Source of the DNA: Mortierella alpina
Lineage: Eukaryota > Mortierellomycota > Mortierellomycetes > Mortierellales > Mortierellaceae
DNA length: 64,000 nt
Assembly: GCA_029449245.1 (NCBI GenBank)
Contig: JANATF010000004.1
Location: forward strand, 1,240,001 to 1,304,000
Reading direction: 5' to 3'
The translations under genes and the position numbers were made by a program. Positions within the stretch are counted from its first letter, which is position 1, and the number at the start of each line of letters is the position of its first letter. Under the pieces are notes generated by a model, which was given only the letters and a program-made list of their open reading frames with translations, did not search any database and had not been told where the DNA came from. Positions 25,912 through 37,735 of this stretch are shown here, in pieces.

Positions 25912-28900
25912 ATGAACGCGTCTTTTGGGTCCCTTTCGCAACCCCACTCCTCTGCCTCAGACCAGCAGCAGCAGCACTCCAAATTACAGGCACCGCCGCT
26001 ATCGGATCCTCGACTCTCCACGCTGACGTCCGCGTCCAATGATCCGCCAACCCTGGTGCTTCTGACGGACCCCTCCACACCCCCTACTCAGTCGGCGGCC
26101 GCTGCGGGAGCATCGCTCGCTCCCCACTCCAACTCGGCCTCCACCAGCATCGCCACAGCGGCTGCCCGCTCGACACCGTCCTTCTCGGGATCGGGCTTTG
26201 CAGAGACCCAAGATCCGTCCAAACATCTGGCACAACTGCCGCTCGAGACCCCGTTCTTCACCCCGCAGGCGCCGTGGACAGAGTCTTCGCGCTCGGACTA
26301 CTTTTCAGCATCCACGCCAGCCCCACCGCGTGGTCTTGCCCACTCCTCGCAGGCCAACCTGTTTGCGTCCACTTTTGCCAAGACTCCAGCCGCGGTCGAG
26401 ATCGCCAGCTTCGCAGCCTCGTCGCCGTCCTACTTTCCTTCTTCCCTTTCTACAGAACCCGAGTCCCAGGGCTTCCACCTGCCTCCCACAGTGCCATTCA
26501 AAGGGTCGATGCCTCCAGCGATCCACTTTCGTCCGGGCTCGTCAACGACCTCGGCCCCATGGGAACCTTATCCTTCAGGCAGGAGCAACGCCTCGTCTGC
26601 TGCAGATCCCAACGGCTCTTCCGCCAGTATACCCGCGCTCAAGACTAAAAATCTGTCCATTTCGATGCCCCTCTCCTCCCTGACGTCGCCTCCTGGTTCC
26701 CGTCAGTCCATGTCGCAGTCGCCAAGGCATTCTTCGCCGTCAGCAGCCGGTGTACCGGCAGGCCAGAGTTTGAAGGAGATGGATGTTGGCGCGGTGTCGC
26801 GACTGCTGGAGCAGGTGCTCATGGCCGGCGACGACACGGGCAAGGCAGTACTCATGCTCCTCGACATGCGGCCGTCGCCAGACCACATGGCGTCCTCCAT
26901 CAAGACTGCTGTCAATGTCTGTGTCCCTAGCGTGCTGCTCAAGCGACCCTCGACCTCGCTGCAGAAGGTGATGGACCATCTGACGACAGAGCAGGACAGC
27001 GAGATCTTTTCAAAGTGGAAGCAGTTCGCCAACATTGTCCTCTTTGATGCATCGGGAGCTGCCCCCATGGCTGGATCGCCCACGCTGCTTCTGGCCCAAA
27101 AGTTCCGCATGGAGGGCTGCAGCGCCAACCTGGCCTATCTCCGAGGTAATGCTCGCCGATCACTGCCAAGAGCATGACGTATATCTACACGCATCGATCA
27201 TCCAATGGACCATATAGGCAATCAATCTAATCGCTCTCTCTCTCTCTTCGCCTCTCTCGTCTCTATCTTGGTGGTTGCTCTTTTCTCACTCCTTCTCATG
27301 ACTCAGGCGGGTTTAGCGAGTTTTCAGCGCAACACAACGGCCTCTGCAGCTCCGAAGGGAGCTGTGGATCAGGAGACGCATCGCGAGCAATGTCGTTGGA
27401 GAGTAATGGTGGCGGTAGTGTACATTCTTCGCCGGCTCCAATGTCGTCGGCTCCCCGACCCATGTCGATGGCGATGCCTGCACGGCAACGGCTGCATCTG
27501 GGATCACTACCGTCGATGATGACCCAACCTCCAGCGATAGGATGTCAAACACCCATGATTGAGAACCCCAACGTGAACCCACTCTTTGAGAGTGTCCGTC
27601 AAGCCATGGGCCTGAGCACCAACATCACAGAGGAGATCCCCGTCCGTTTGCCCAAGGGATGGACAGTCGACACTATGCGGAACCAACTCCCGAGTTGGTT
27701 GCAATCCGCTATCACAGAGAAGACTGGCCAAGTCCGATTGTCTGAATACTTTCAGGTATAGTCATTGCACATACTCTCTTGATATTGTGATATTGATCGA
27801 TGTTTGGACCCCGAACTAACGCTCTGTGCGTTTTTTTTCTTTATGATTGTCTCGTTGTGGATTGCAGAAAGTGGAGATCAACGAAAATAAGCGTCTGGCT
27901 TTGTTGATGTTGCCTCAGAACATGCGTTTGGGTCGGACGACGCACTTTAGCATTGGAGCAGGAATTGAGCAAGGTCTCAAGAACCGATACAACAATATCT
28001 GGCCGTACGATCATACTCGGATCAAAATCGCTGAGGTCGCTCCTGATCAAGATGATTACATTAATGCGTCGATGCTAACGCCACCTGTGAGCCGAAAGTC
28101 GTACATTGCTACACAGGGACCGTTGCCATCGACATTCCAGGACTTTTGGAAGGCGGCATGGGAGCAGAATGCACGTGTGGTGGTGATGCTGACCAAAGAA
28201 CAGGAATTGGGCAGGATCAAGTGTCATCAGTACTGGCCCACGTCCGAGCAACCGATCATGGACGCTGGAGTGATGAGGGTGACGTTCGTGACCGAGTTCT
28301 TGCCGGATCCACAGGTGGGCACGATCCTGGTCCGGCACCTCAAGTTGCAGCATGCACTTCAGCCCGAGGCAGGAGAGAGACATATGACACAGATTCAGTA
28401 CACGGGTTGGCCCGATTTTGGAGTCCCCGATACGCCGTTGGAGGTGCTTCGAGTGATACAGCTGGCGAACGACCATAATGCGCCCATGGCAGGACCCATG
28501 ATTGTTCATTGCTCAGCGGGTTGTGGAAGGACAGGAGCATTCTGTGTCATTGACTCGATCCTGACCGAGTTGAGAGAGAGTCCCGAGAAGGTTCTGCAAC
28601 CGGAGAGCACAGGAAATGAACGACCGCCACTGTCGCTGTCGACTAGGCCGTCGCTCGAGTTCTTTGGGTCTGGGAACGGGAACGAACGTGTGGCGAATGC
28701 TATGGCTGCTAACGGATCCAGGCTGGGAGCTACAGGTGCAGGAGTGTCATCCTCTTCGTCATTATCATCCTCCAGCTCATCCTCCTTGGAGGATCCCATG
28801 GCCGATGTTGTCTTTGCGAGCGTGAGTGTCCTGAGAGAGCAACGGATCTCGATGGTGCAGACGTTGAGACAGTACGTGTTCTGTTACGAGGCAATCTTTT

Positions 28901-29091
28901 GGCATTTGGCTAGGCAGTTTGCAGTGGAGCGGCCAGAGCTTGGATTGGGAGTCGAGCCTGCAGCGCCCTTGTCCGTCCATACGCCGTTGTTGCCCTTGCC
29001 TCCGAATGATGCCAACATGTCCAACCCGGGGCTGTCTAGAGGGAACGCGCCCATTACGACTACTTCGAACGAGTTTTCTTTTTTTGGATAA
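25912..29091 (+). CDS. Rhodanese-domain protein tyrosine phosphatase (Pyp1/PTP2/PTP3-like)
   Basis: Fungal PTPs of this architecture dephosphorylate stress and pheromone MAP kinases. Three exons (25912-27145, 27307-27755, 27868-29091) give 968 aa. After a Ser/Pro-rich N-terminus of about 300 aa comes a rhodanese/CDC25-like domain (LMLLDMRPSPDHMASSI to YLRGGFSEF). The expected active loop, FDASGAAP, has no Cys, so this domain is probably catalytically dead. The PTP domain has NRYNNIWPYDHTRI, DDYINASML, the WPDFGVP loop, and the P-loop HCSAGCGRTG with nucleophile Cys776. A Gly/Ser-rich insertion interrupts the sequence between the P-loop helix and the Q-loop region (QTLRQYVFCYEAIFWH). AATAAA-type signal about 75 bp after the stop. 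Confidence 0.93.
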
Positions 29092-29347
29092 AAAAAAGCT
29101 GCTACCATTTCCCCATTTCCCCATTTCCCCTTTTTTTTTTCTTTTTTTTTTTATTGACGAGAAAAGTGAAATAAACCGCTACACATCCGACGCCAAGATC
29201 TTGGGATCTGTACTCGTAATACTAATGCGATGCTGGATTCTGCTCTTAGAACCATCTGGACGCTGTCTTTCCTTGGAGGTACAGTACCGAATCATAGCCC
29301 TATCTTGGTGACCTGTGAGAAGACAGAAAGTGTTGGAAAATGAATCC

Positions 29348-30994
29348 TTATGATGGCAATCCAGCAGTTAGACAATGATGCCTCGCAGCTGTTACCAGCA
29401 AGTCGAATCTCGGATCGCAAAGAATGGCGTTGATTTCCTCTTGAAGAGCAAGGTCTGGCAGATCCAGCAGAGTGCCTAGCTCATCCATCTCGGGCGCCTG
29501 TTGATATGTCTTTTGCTGATGACACTCCTATGCCGAGTCGGAGTCGAGTTGGTTGCTGATGGAGACCCGTACGAGTTGTTACCAGTAGTAAAAGTATAAA
29601 AGAACGAGACCTATGGTATTTCTGAGGTACCTTTTCAGAATGGCTTGCAGCTGCTGAGACAGACGACACTGGGATCGGTTGGGTTCCAAATCGTGGGGTG
29701 ATGGCTGTGGGCGTCGCAAATGGAGCCTGCTCCTGGCTACTGAGAACCTGTGACTGACTGGCCCCGCTTTTGGCACAGTGAAGACTCTCTTGGGAAGGCC
29801 TCTTTTGACTCATTATTGAGGTGGAGGAAGAAGACGTTGTTGAGACGACTGGGGAGATGGCTGGCGGGATGGTAGTGGTATTGCTGTTGTTGGGTGATAT
29901 GGGGGATCCAGAATCACATAGAGTGCCGTCCTGGTCAAAGTAGCGACATTCGATATAACGCTTCAAGACAGCGGCGCATTGGCCACAATCGTCTGAGGAT
30001 TTGAACCTGGCCTGGAACTTGAGATGCTTGTGCGTGCAGTCAGTGTTGTATTGGCAGGATGGGGGGAGGGACCACAGAGTTTAATGTATCAGTAGAGCCT
30101 GATGGTCCCTTTTTTTTTGTGGTGCCTTGACCTGATGGAGATTTATTTTACCTCGGCAGCCGAAGATCCGGTACGACGATGGTAGTATTGGAATCCAAGC
30201 ATGCATCCTTTCCCGAGAGCCTTCAGCTGGCAAGTCCGGACGGTGGCATAGTCGAGACCGAGAGATTCCTGGCCAAAGAAGAAAATTAGGCGGGAGTGAT
30301 AATGACGTTTACTGGGTATTCCGAATCGCCGAGACGGCCGTAACAATTTTTGACATTAGCAGAGCCTGGAGAGGAACAAACCAAAATTTCCTTTGAAGAT
30401 TGGATAATCAGGGCTGGTGCGGCGCCTGCTGCAGAAACAAGTATGCAGTGAGTATGTATATGGACTACACGACCCTCAACAAGCCCTGCGTCAATAAGTG
30501 GTGTTTGCGCTTACAGACTCGACCGGCTCCTGGCGTCGACAGAGACTGGTCTTGAACCCTGTGTTGAGAAAGGTCCACTGCAGCGAGAGAGAGAGAGAGT
30601 GTGTTTAGGATAAGGAATATGAGGTTCCACTGAATAAAGCTACGCGTCATATCTCTGGAGCGAGTTGGATACACTTGGCCAGCTAACCTTGCAGAACGAC
30701 CTTCAAGGCTAGATCCTTTGGGTATTGGTGCTGCCATGTAAAGTGATCTCTAGTCTCCGTCGTGGAACTAGTGCTGGAGCATGTTTTAGATGGTGGCGTT
30801 TCTCTGGCACTGCCTCTCTGCGTGGTGCCGGTGCATCTAGAGAATCTGGAGAGCGGGAAAATGAGCACGCCTTGTCCATTGAACGCGGCTGCTGAGGAGA
30901 CGGGCTGTGACAACGGTGTGGTCGTAGATGCTGGGGGGTCGAAGGCTGGGAGCCGCGGAGGCACCTGTGCGCTGGGTATGGAGAAGATCGACAT
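29348..30994 (-). CDS. REC114: Probable REC114-family meiotic recombination protein
   Basis: REC114 works with MEI4 and a third partner to activate Spo11 double-strand breaks in meiosis. Six exons (30994-30688, 30577-30515, 30428-30313, 30268-30152, 30026-29631, 29497-29348) join in frame to 382 aa. Evidence is motif-level. The N-terminal PH-like half starts with FPLSRFSRCT. It continues through KALGKGCMLGFQYYHRR and FQARFKSSDDCGQCAAVLKRYI, recalling the 'CLLFRY...RMFRVQF...C..CV..L..Y' block of animal REC114. A Ser-rich linker leads to a C-terminal helix, EEINAILCDPRFDLLV, similar to the MEI4-binding 'L.DP.FP.FV' end. All introns were placed by hand. The family diverges fast, so an alignment or structure prediction is needed for certainty. 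Confidence 0.7.
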
Positions 30995-31462
30995 GGCGGC
31001 AAGAGCGGTGCAGCCTGTTTCTGTGGGCCAGGGAGGTCGTGGAGACAGTGATAAAGAGACAGAGAGAGAGAGAGAGAGAGGGGGAGAGAGAGAGTAATAG
31101 ACAGAGAGAGAGACAGCAGAGTTTGATGCCGTCTGATGCCGGTGTGGCATCGACGCGATGGGTCACTCACAGCCTAGAATCGAGAGAAGAGCTGGACTGG
31201 GAGAGTGCGGTGAGACACAGCGTACGAGCGGCCTGCGACCAGCCAGACCAATCACTATGCAGCTCATTCTCCATATATAACAGACTTCGTCCTCACACCC
31301 TTTTTCTCTTTCACTCCTCCACTCCTCCTCATACCGACCCTCAGCATTCCATACCACCCACGCTGCTGCAACCACTCTTCAGTTTCTAGGACCTTGGCAA
31401 CTGCTAACGAACCACCCGCATCAAAAGGACACAGGCAGGTCTGCATACACCCTCACACTACC
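30995..31462. other. Intergenic, divergent promoter region
   Basis: Between REC114 (minus) and a small protein gene (plus). Holds a GA repeat near 31056-31116 and a TATA-like CATATATAACAG near 31273. Confidence 0.5.
31056..31116 (+). repeat. GA microsatellite
   Basis: Mostly (GA)n with short interruptions, located just upstream of the REC114 start codon. Confidence 0.85.
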
Positions 31463-31834
31463 ATGGCTGACCAGAAGCTTGACAACCCACAGCAGCTGCC
31501 CCAGGTGCAATCACGACAACCCGTAGCGGCCATCGACACCGCCGTCCCCACAACGGACCCAGCTGCGCCCTCGGATACTGATGGCATCCAGCCCATCGCA
31601 TCGCCCCTTAGCCCAGGCAAATCTCAGCCCAAGAAGACCGGCACTCGCTCCACTTTCTGTCCCAACACTCTGCGCAAGGGCACCAAGCTTACTGAGGAGG
31701 ATTATGAACACCACGAGAGCAAGGATCATCAGCAGCCTGCAGGATGGCTCCAGATGCTGGGCCTCAAGAAGTGTGCCCACTATGGCGATGGCGTGGACAA
31801 GAGCGACGAGCCCCTCCATCAGTCGTACTACTAG
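31463..31834 (+). CDS. Small hypothetical protein, 123 aa
   Basis: Single-exon frame from MADQKLDNPQQLPQV to HQSYY, with an A at -3 of the ATG. Hydrophilic and Pro/Gln/Ser-rich at the N-terminus. A more ordered C-terminal half contains STFCPNTLRKGTKLTEEDYE and QMLGLKKCAHYGDG. No TM, signal peptide or known motif. A TATA-like element about 190 bp upstream and codon use like the neighbours make it plausible; I do not recognise the family. Confidence 0.45.
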   Translation: MADQKLDNPQQLPQVQSRQPVAAIDTAVPTTDPAAPSDTDGIQPIASPLSPGKSQPKKTGTRSTFCPNTLRKGTKLTEEDYEHHESKDHQQPAGWLQMLGLKKCAHYGDGVDKSDEPLHQSYY

Positions 31835-32725
31835 AGAGATAGTAACATCGTCATTATACTTTCAACACCGCTCTCTCAACTCTACCCTGCTGTGTTCAGC
31901 AAACGAAAGACGTTCATGCGAGAAAGTACCTTCCTTTCATTCTTCGCACTCTTTGTGAACCTCAGGAGAGCTTTATGAGCGGTCGATGTCATATTCTTTT
32001 CCTTGTGTCCCGCCCGCGTGTTATGTTCATCCGCTGCGAGAGCAGATATTTCTTCATTGGCAGGCTGATCATAATGCCGGTTCAAGCTAGCAAGATCCAA
32101 AAAAAAAAGTCGGCCATTGTTGTCATTCTTGTGCAGGTGAGGCTCCAAGGACCCCTCGGCCTTCATAGATGGACGATCTTGCTTGAGCAGAGACATGGCA
32201 GTCCAATGGCGGAAGACGGGGTTTATTTTGTCTTTACGGGCTATTTGTATAGATCGATCTGATGTGATCCGTTTCCCGAGGAGGCTATCTATCGGTAGCT
32301 GGTGGTGTGTCCAGGCAGGCAAGGGATCAGAGAGGGAGCAAGAATGCTCCTCCGAGGAGAGGGTGGCAGCCATGATATGCAGCAAGGAATGATCAGCCTT
32401 GGCTAATCGTCCTGGAAGCCAGAAAGCTGCCTGGGCACAAGCAGGCGCTCGAATGCGATTTTACAGTGCGTGTAAATCGTGTGTTTTGCCTTTCCTGCCC
32501 CACACCCGCCACGGACGATTCCCTTTTCTTCACACCCTTCCTACGGCCCACTTTCTTCCCCGCTTGGCCTCTTTGCTGTGGCGCTTTCGCAAAGTGTCGG
32601 GTTCGCGTCATTCTCCTGCTGTTTCGCACATTGCCCGCTCTCCTTTTCTCCTCTCTTTGCTTCCCAGACAGACTCCGTGGCCATTCAACCTCGATCGACG
32701 GCAGCATCCTCAGCAGCAACCCACC
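31835..32725. other. Intergenic, about 0.9 kb
   Basis: 3' region of the small protein gene and promoter of the carrier gene. Frames on both strands are short and featureless. Pyrimidine-rich from about 32480 to 32690. Confidence 0.5.
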
Positions 32726-35475
32726 ATGGACATGGATGACTCGCAACGTCACCGCCTGGTCCAATCCGCATTCCACGCTCTGGACCACAACAAGGACGGG
32801 GCCATCAACGCTCGCGACCTGCTGCTCGTCTATGCGGACACCTTCCCCACACCTGAAGCAGGTCATGCCCCATTAGATGAGGTAAGAGCCGCCCATTCCT
32901 CACGCACCACGCACCACCCTCCACGGCTGGACAAAAAAAACTCCCAGGCTCGAATCTCGAGCTTCTTTTTCCACAGTAATCACATCAACTTGCAGACATG
33001 CGATTCACATTTCGGGACCACCACGGACGGGCGGTATCTCGATCCTGGGTTCCAGACGCTGTGTCCTGGTTGCGGAAGGCGATGCTCTTAGTTCTCTCCT
33101 CCGAGATAACCTGGGCTGGTTTATGAGATAATGACATGCCATGGACAGGACAGCCCTACCTCCCTGTAGTCCTGACCCTGGATCTGACCCCTTCACCCCC
33201 CTTTTTTATTTGTTCTCGCCGCGGCCCCCGTCGTCTATCAATCAATGTCCTTGTCGCACTCGATCTGCTTTTCTCTTAGGCGACAGCGGACGCCCTTATC
33301 TCAATTGCCTCCAGCTACTCCAACGACGGCCAGGATTCGCCCTCCATCTCGTTCCAGGATTTTCAGCACTTTCTGAAGATCCACCGGATAGAAGTCATTC
33401 CCACGGGCAAGGAATGGACCCGCGAAAGTTTACAGGCGCTATTGAAAGATTTGACGCAGGTCAAGTCGAGGATCTCGGATAGTCTGCATCAGGAAGTTGC
33501 ACCAGGTACGATAACAAAACTAGGAGGAGAAAGAGAGGGTAGACGAAGAAGTGGATGCGAAAGGGGCGAGAGGGAGCAGAAGGCACCAAAAAAAACATTC
33601 TTTTTGAGATTTTGCGGTTTGTGCGCAATAACATAAGCAACGAGAGGATTGTGTGCTTTGTGTTGTGGGTACTGTCCGCCTTACGCCATCTGAGAATGCC
33701 TGATGACCCGCTACCGCACTGCCGGCGTTTGCAGTGCGGATGCATAACAATAGAGGTCGAGCTTATTTGATGCAAGGCGAACTGAAACGAGGCGGAGCAC
33801 TAGCCACTGCTCTGTTTCTTGCTTGCCATACCCACGCGCTTCCAAACGTCTAGCTCCGTGTACTGTTAATAACCCACCCACCCAAACTCTTGAAAATAAC
33901 AACACTAGCAGAGTCAAGAACCGCTCAGGAGCTGGCTCAAGTGGGCACGGACATCCGTACTTCAACACTTGACTCCATTAAGCGCCTGTTGATGAGTGAC
34001 ACCATCAAGCATCTGATCGCTGGAGGAGCAGCCGGCGCTGTCAGTCGTACAATCGTCAGCCCCCTGGAACGCATGAAGATTCTCTTTCAGGCAAGTGGAT
34101 AAGCGCGGAACAGACGCACGTGTTTACTGTTATCGTCTGCCATAGCATGACTACTACAGCCTGCTGCAGCTCGTTGCCCGTACCCATCGCTGCACAAGTC
34201 TGTCGCATGAGCCACTTATCTCCTGTATCCTTTTTAACATCTTAGGTACAAGGTCCCGAACCCGCTAACTACCAAGGAGTTATCCCAACATTGCGCAAAA
34301 TGTGGGCGGAGGAAGGGTTCGTGGGCTTTATGCGCGGCAACGGCACCAATGTCATTCGTATCGTACCCTACAGTGCCGTCCAATTCGCCAGTTACGAACA
34401 ATTCAAGAAGGTACCACCCGCTTGTCGCTTTGCTCAATCTCTGACGCTCAACGATGACCACCCTTTTATCGAAGCAATACAATTGACCACCATCTCCTCT
34501 GCCGCAACTGCAACCATTAGTTGTTAATGGACCCTGCCAAACATGATCTGGACACCCCTAGGCGGTTAGCTGCAGGAGCATTGGCGGGACTTACCTCTGT
34601 GGCGTTCACTTATCCTCTTGATATCGTTCGCACTCGACTCTCGATCCAATCAGCACAGGTAGGGTCTTCAAAGGAGGCGCAGGCTGCCTTGCCAGGTATC
34701 TGGAAGACCATGGTCTTGATTTATACCAAGGAAAATGGCATTATTGGCCTCTATCGAGGACTTGGACCAACGCTCACAGTAAGTATCCCCCATATGTATA
34801 TGTATTATAACTTAAAAAACTTGATGGCGATCATAATTACAGAACACTAATGCCTTATTATTTGTGCACTAGGGTGTGGCTCCATATGTAGCCCTGAACT
34901 TTCAAGCGTACGAGGTTCTTCGCAAACACTTTACACCACCAGGGGAAACATCGCCAACAGTCGGCATGAAGTTGGTCTGCGGCGCTGTGGCAGGAAGTTT
35001 TGCACAGACTGTGACGTACCCATTAGACGTGCTTCGCCGTCGTATGCAGGTCACTGGAATGGACTCGGTATCATACAAATACAGCTCTACGTGGGATGGC
35101 GGTAGGTGCAAGACTTTTCTCATGTTCTTTAAACATCATATGTGCTGCATGATGAATCGCTGCGCGGTATCAACGCTAATACACGTTTTGTTTTGTTTCT
35201 ATTACACTGGATTACCCTTGCAGTCAAAAAGATCATAAAGCAGGAGGGCGTTCGTGGACTCTACAAGGGCATGGTTCCAAACTATTTAAAAGGTACTGGA
35301 GACATTGAGTTTATATAACTGCACCGTTGAACATGATTGAGAATTGCACGCGTATTGATTTGGGGGATTGTATATTTTCGTCATAATAGTCGCTCCTGCC
35401 ATTTCAATATCATTTGTAGTGTACGAACAGTGCAAGCAGATTCTTATCGGAAAAAAGACAACAGCAGGAATGTAG
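32726..35475 (+). CDS. Calcium-binding-type mitochondrial carrier (SLC25 family, EF-hand N-terminus)
   Basis: Mitochondrial inner-membrane carrier, closest in layout to SAL1/SCaMC ATP-Mg/phosphate carriers. Eight exons: 32726-32881, 33280-33505, 33909-34090, 34246-34410, 34521-34778, 34873-35101, 35224-35292, 35390-35475; 456 aa. The N-terminus has a good EF-hand loop (D20-x-N-x-D-G-x-I, closing with D31) and a degenerate second one near [15 protein letters not shown]. Three carrier repeats follow, with signatures [17 protein letters not shown] and [10 protein letters not shown], plus [17 protein letters not shown] and [19 protein letters not shown]. Intron 3 (34091-34245) starts with GCAAGT, a GC-AG intron. 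Substrate is not settled; CoA and ATP-Mg carriers are related. The N-terminal calcium region is shorter than in animal SCaMCs. Confidence 0.92.
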
Positions 35476-35805
35476 GCGCTCAGGGCAAAAGTCACCTCCC
35501 AAGAAGACACAAGTTGAGCACAGACATTTTTGTCGTCCTGTACTCAAGTAAAGAGCGAGAATCGCCCAATCCTCTAATTTTGTTCGCCATGTATACATCC
35601 TCTATCTACAACTTTTTGTCTTTGCCAGTTTCTTGTTCTCTCTCCACTCAGTAGACTACAATAAAAAGCGGGGAAAGAGTACCTTCCCATTTTTATGTGT
35701 GATTCATGGCTATCGGCGCACTGCATGGTTGATGCGCTGGTGCCTGAGGATGCATAGGACGTACGGTGTCTATATACGCGCCAGGGAAGGCGAGCAGTGA
35801 TGACG
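35476..35805. other. Spacer between carrier gene and transposon remnant
   Basis: 3' region of the carrier gene (ACAATAAAAAG near 35658 may serve polyadenylation), then the presumed left boundary of the mobile island. A candidate inverted-repeat end lies at 35740-35762 and a CRE-like palindrome TGACGTCA at 35801-35808. Confidence 0.5.
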
Positions 35806-37735
35806 TCACATGTTTTTCAAGATATGATTGCCCATCTTGATCCACAGCTCCTTGAGCTTCGTTTCACAATCTGCAAACGCCTCGGCAACCTCCTCCTCGC
35901 GTTTTCGCTTCCGAAGCTCCTGCTCCTGGGCTCGCTGAGCCCGCAGTAACAGCTGGACGTTTATAGGGATGCTTTCAGGAATAGGCGGGCTATTGTCAAC
36001 AGCGAAATCATCTTGATCGTTCTCCACCACATTGTCCTCTGGATCAGGATCAGGAGCGTGTTTGACCTCGAAGACAACAAAGATTCTTTCGACCAAGTAG
36101 AGATGCTTGCACGGAATCTTGTGCTTCAAGTGGTCAGGGCACGTACAGGAAAGTACCAGGGATATCTCCATGTTCACACCAATTATATATTCTAATCCGG
36201 TTCTCGTGAACAACTTTACGAGGAACTACAGTTCATGTGCAAGAGAAAGATTTGAATTGTTTCTTTGAATGGAAACTTGGTCGGTTGAAAATACAAAGAA
36301 TACACATGTACCTTTTGCTCTTCCGTCCTCTCTGTAATCAACTCCAACGCTCTCTCAACAGTCAATTCCATCGCCTAGGCCTTCCTCTTCTTGTCATTTT
36401 CCGATAACGCAAGAGGTTGAATACCATTTTTGATCTTGAAATAGGTGACTCGAAAGTCTTGATCCACAACTTCTAGCAGTACATTCATACGCACGTTGCG
36501 CTCGTTGCGCTCGTTGCCCAAATGATGTTATTTAAAAGTTTTGTACCAACTCTCAACCAGGTTGTTTGTATCGATGTGCTGGTAGTCCTGAAAAAGCACA
36601 ATCGCGAAACCTCAGTCAGTAAAAGGTTAACAGGTGAGAGAAAAGGTGATACTGCGCACTGTGAACATCAATTTGCACCTGTCTGGCAAACTTCACCCAG
36701 CGCTGCTTTTGAGTTTCTGGCATCCAATTCTTCTCGATATATTTTATGAGTGTTTGAGCTGCTGGGAACGTGGTGGTGAACATCTGCCATGAGTTCTGCA
36801 GTTCCTCCTCCGTGTCCGCATTACGAACTTGATTCAGTAGTGGCCGCATCTCATTCACCTGCCTTGCCTATATGAACAAACTTGTCAGTACATGTAGGCC
36901 ATAACATAAGAAAGGAAGGCAGACCCAGGTGTAGCGGCTTACCAAATGATTGTTTTTCAGGTGGTGTTCCCACAGTTGCCCTACATGAAAGTGGCAGTAG
37001 TAAATGCGCGAACCCTGGAATGCTTTCAAGATCGCCTCAGCCTCAGTTACAGAACAATCCACCATGAATTTGTCTGCTCGGAGATTGCAGTCAGACCTCA
37101 ACCATCGCAGCCATTTCACAAGAATGTACCTATGTAATAATATAGATCCTAGGTTAGAGCATATTCACAACATTCCGCCAACTCAGCATGAAAAAAATCA
37201 CCATGAAAAACTTACTGAGATTCTGAATTGCATGTCATGAAGTCAGTGGGAATACCTTTTAACATGAACTTATCCTTCATCAGAATGGTGAACAAATATG
37301 CGGACAGGTGCATGTTGTTGTCGCCCACAGGTTGCAGGCTTTTGACGCTTTTATGAGTAGAGTCCATGCAGGCAATGGGCCCACCGTGCCAGTATCGTGT
37401 GCAATGGCCTCACTTGGAAATTCGTGCACCTCTCCATAAGTGCATATGTCAAAAATTCGTCGCACAAACTCCCTGTCATGCACCAAATTGAGTGAAAGTA
37501 GTACCGGTAACTGAAAGTGGGTACACCAAGCGACCATGAAATGCTCCTTCGGAAGGCCATCAATGTTGCGCGAGATTATCCCTTTGCCTCCTTTTGACTG
37601 AACGTCCTCAACCCACATAGCCAGTACATCAGGGCTTTTTTGCGAGCTCCTCTTTCTCTTGCGATAGATGGCTTGACGCATATCATCATATTGATGAAAA
37701 CCCCCGAAGGAGCTGTCCCAGTACTCTCAATCTAC
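35806..37735 (-). pseudogene. Mutator-like (MULE) transposase, degraded
   Basis: Reading the minus strand from about 37735: an N-terminal block (DSSFGGFHQYDDMRQAIYRK), PKEHFMVAWCTHFQLPVLL, the first catalytic Asp in GGPIACMDSTHKSV, then an 86-bp intron (37215-37130). The second Asp is in ADKFMVDCSVTEAEAIL, followed by the YYCHFHVGQLW motif (C...H), further exons, the DTNNLVESWYKTFK block, and a SWIM zinc finger (CTCPDHLKHKIPCKH) in the last exon. Breaks: an extra CA dinucleotide at 37397-37400 shifts the frame just before the first catalytic Asp, and in-frame stops occur at 36528-36530 (TAA) and 36375-36377 (TAG). The splice sites still fit. Upstream of 37735 I cannot follow the gene. Sequencing error could explain one break but hardly all three. 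Confidence 0.85.
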
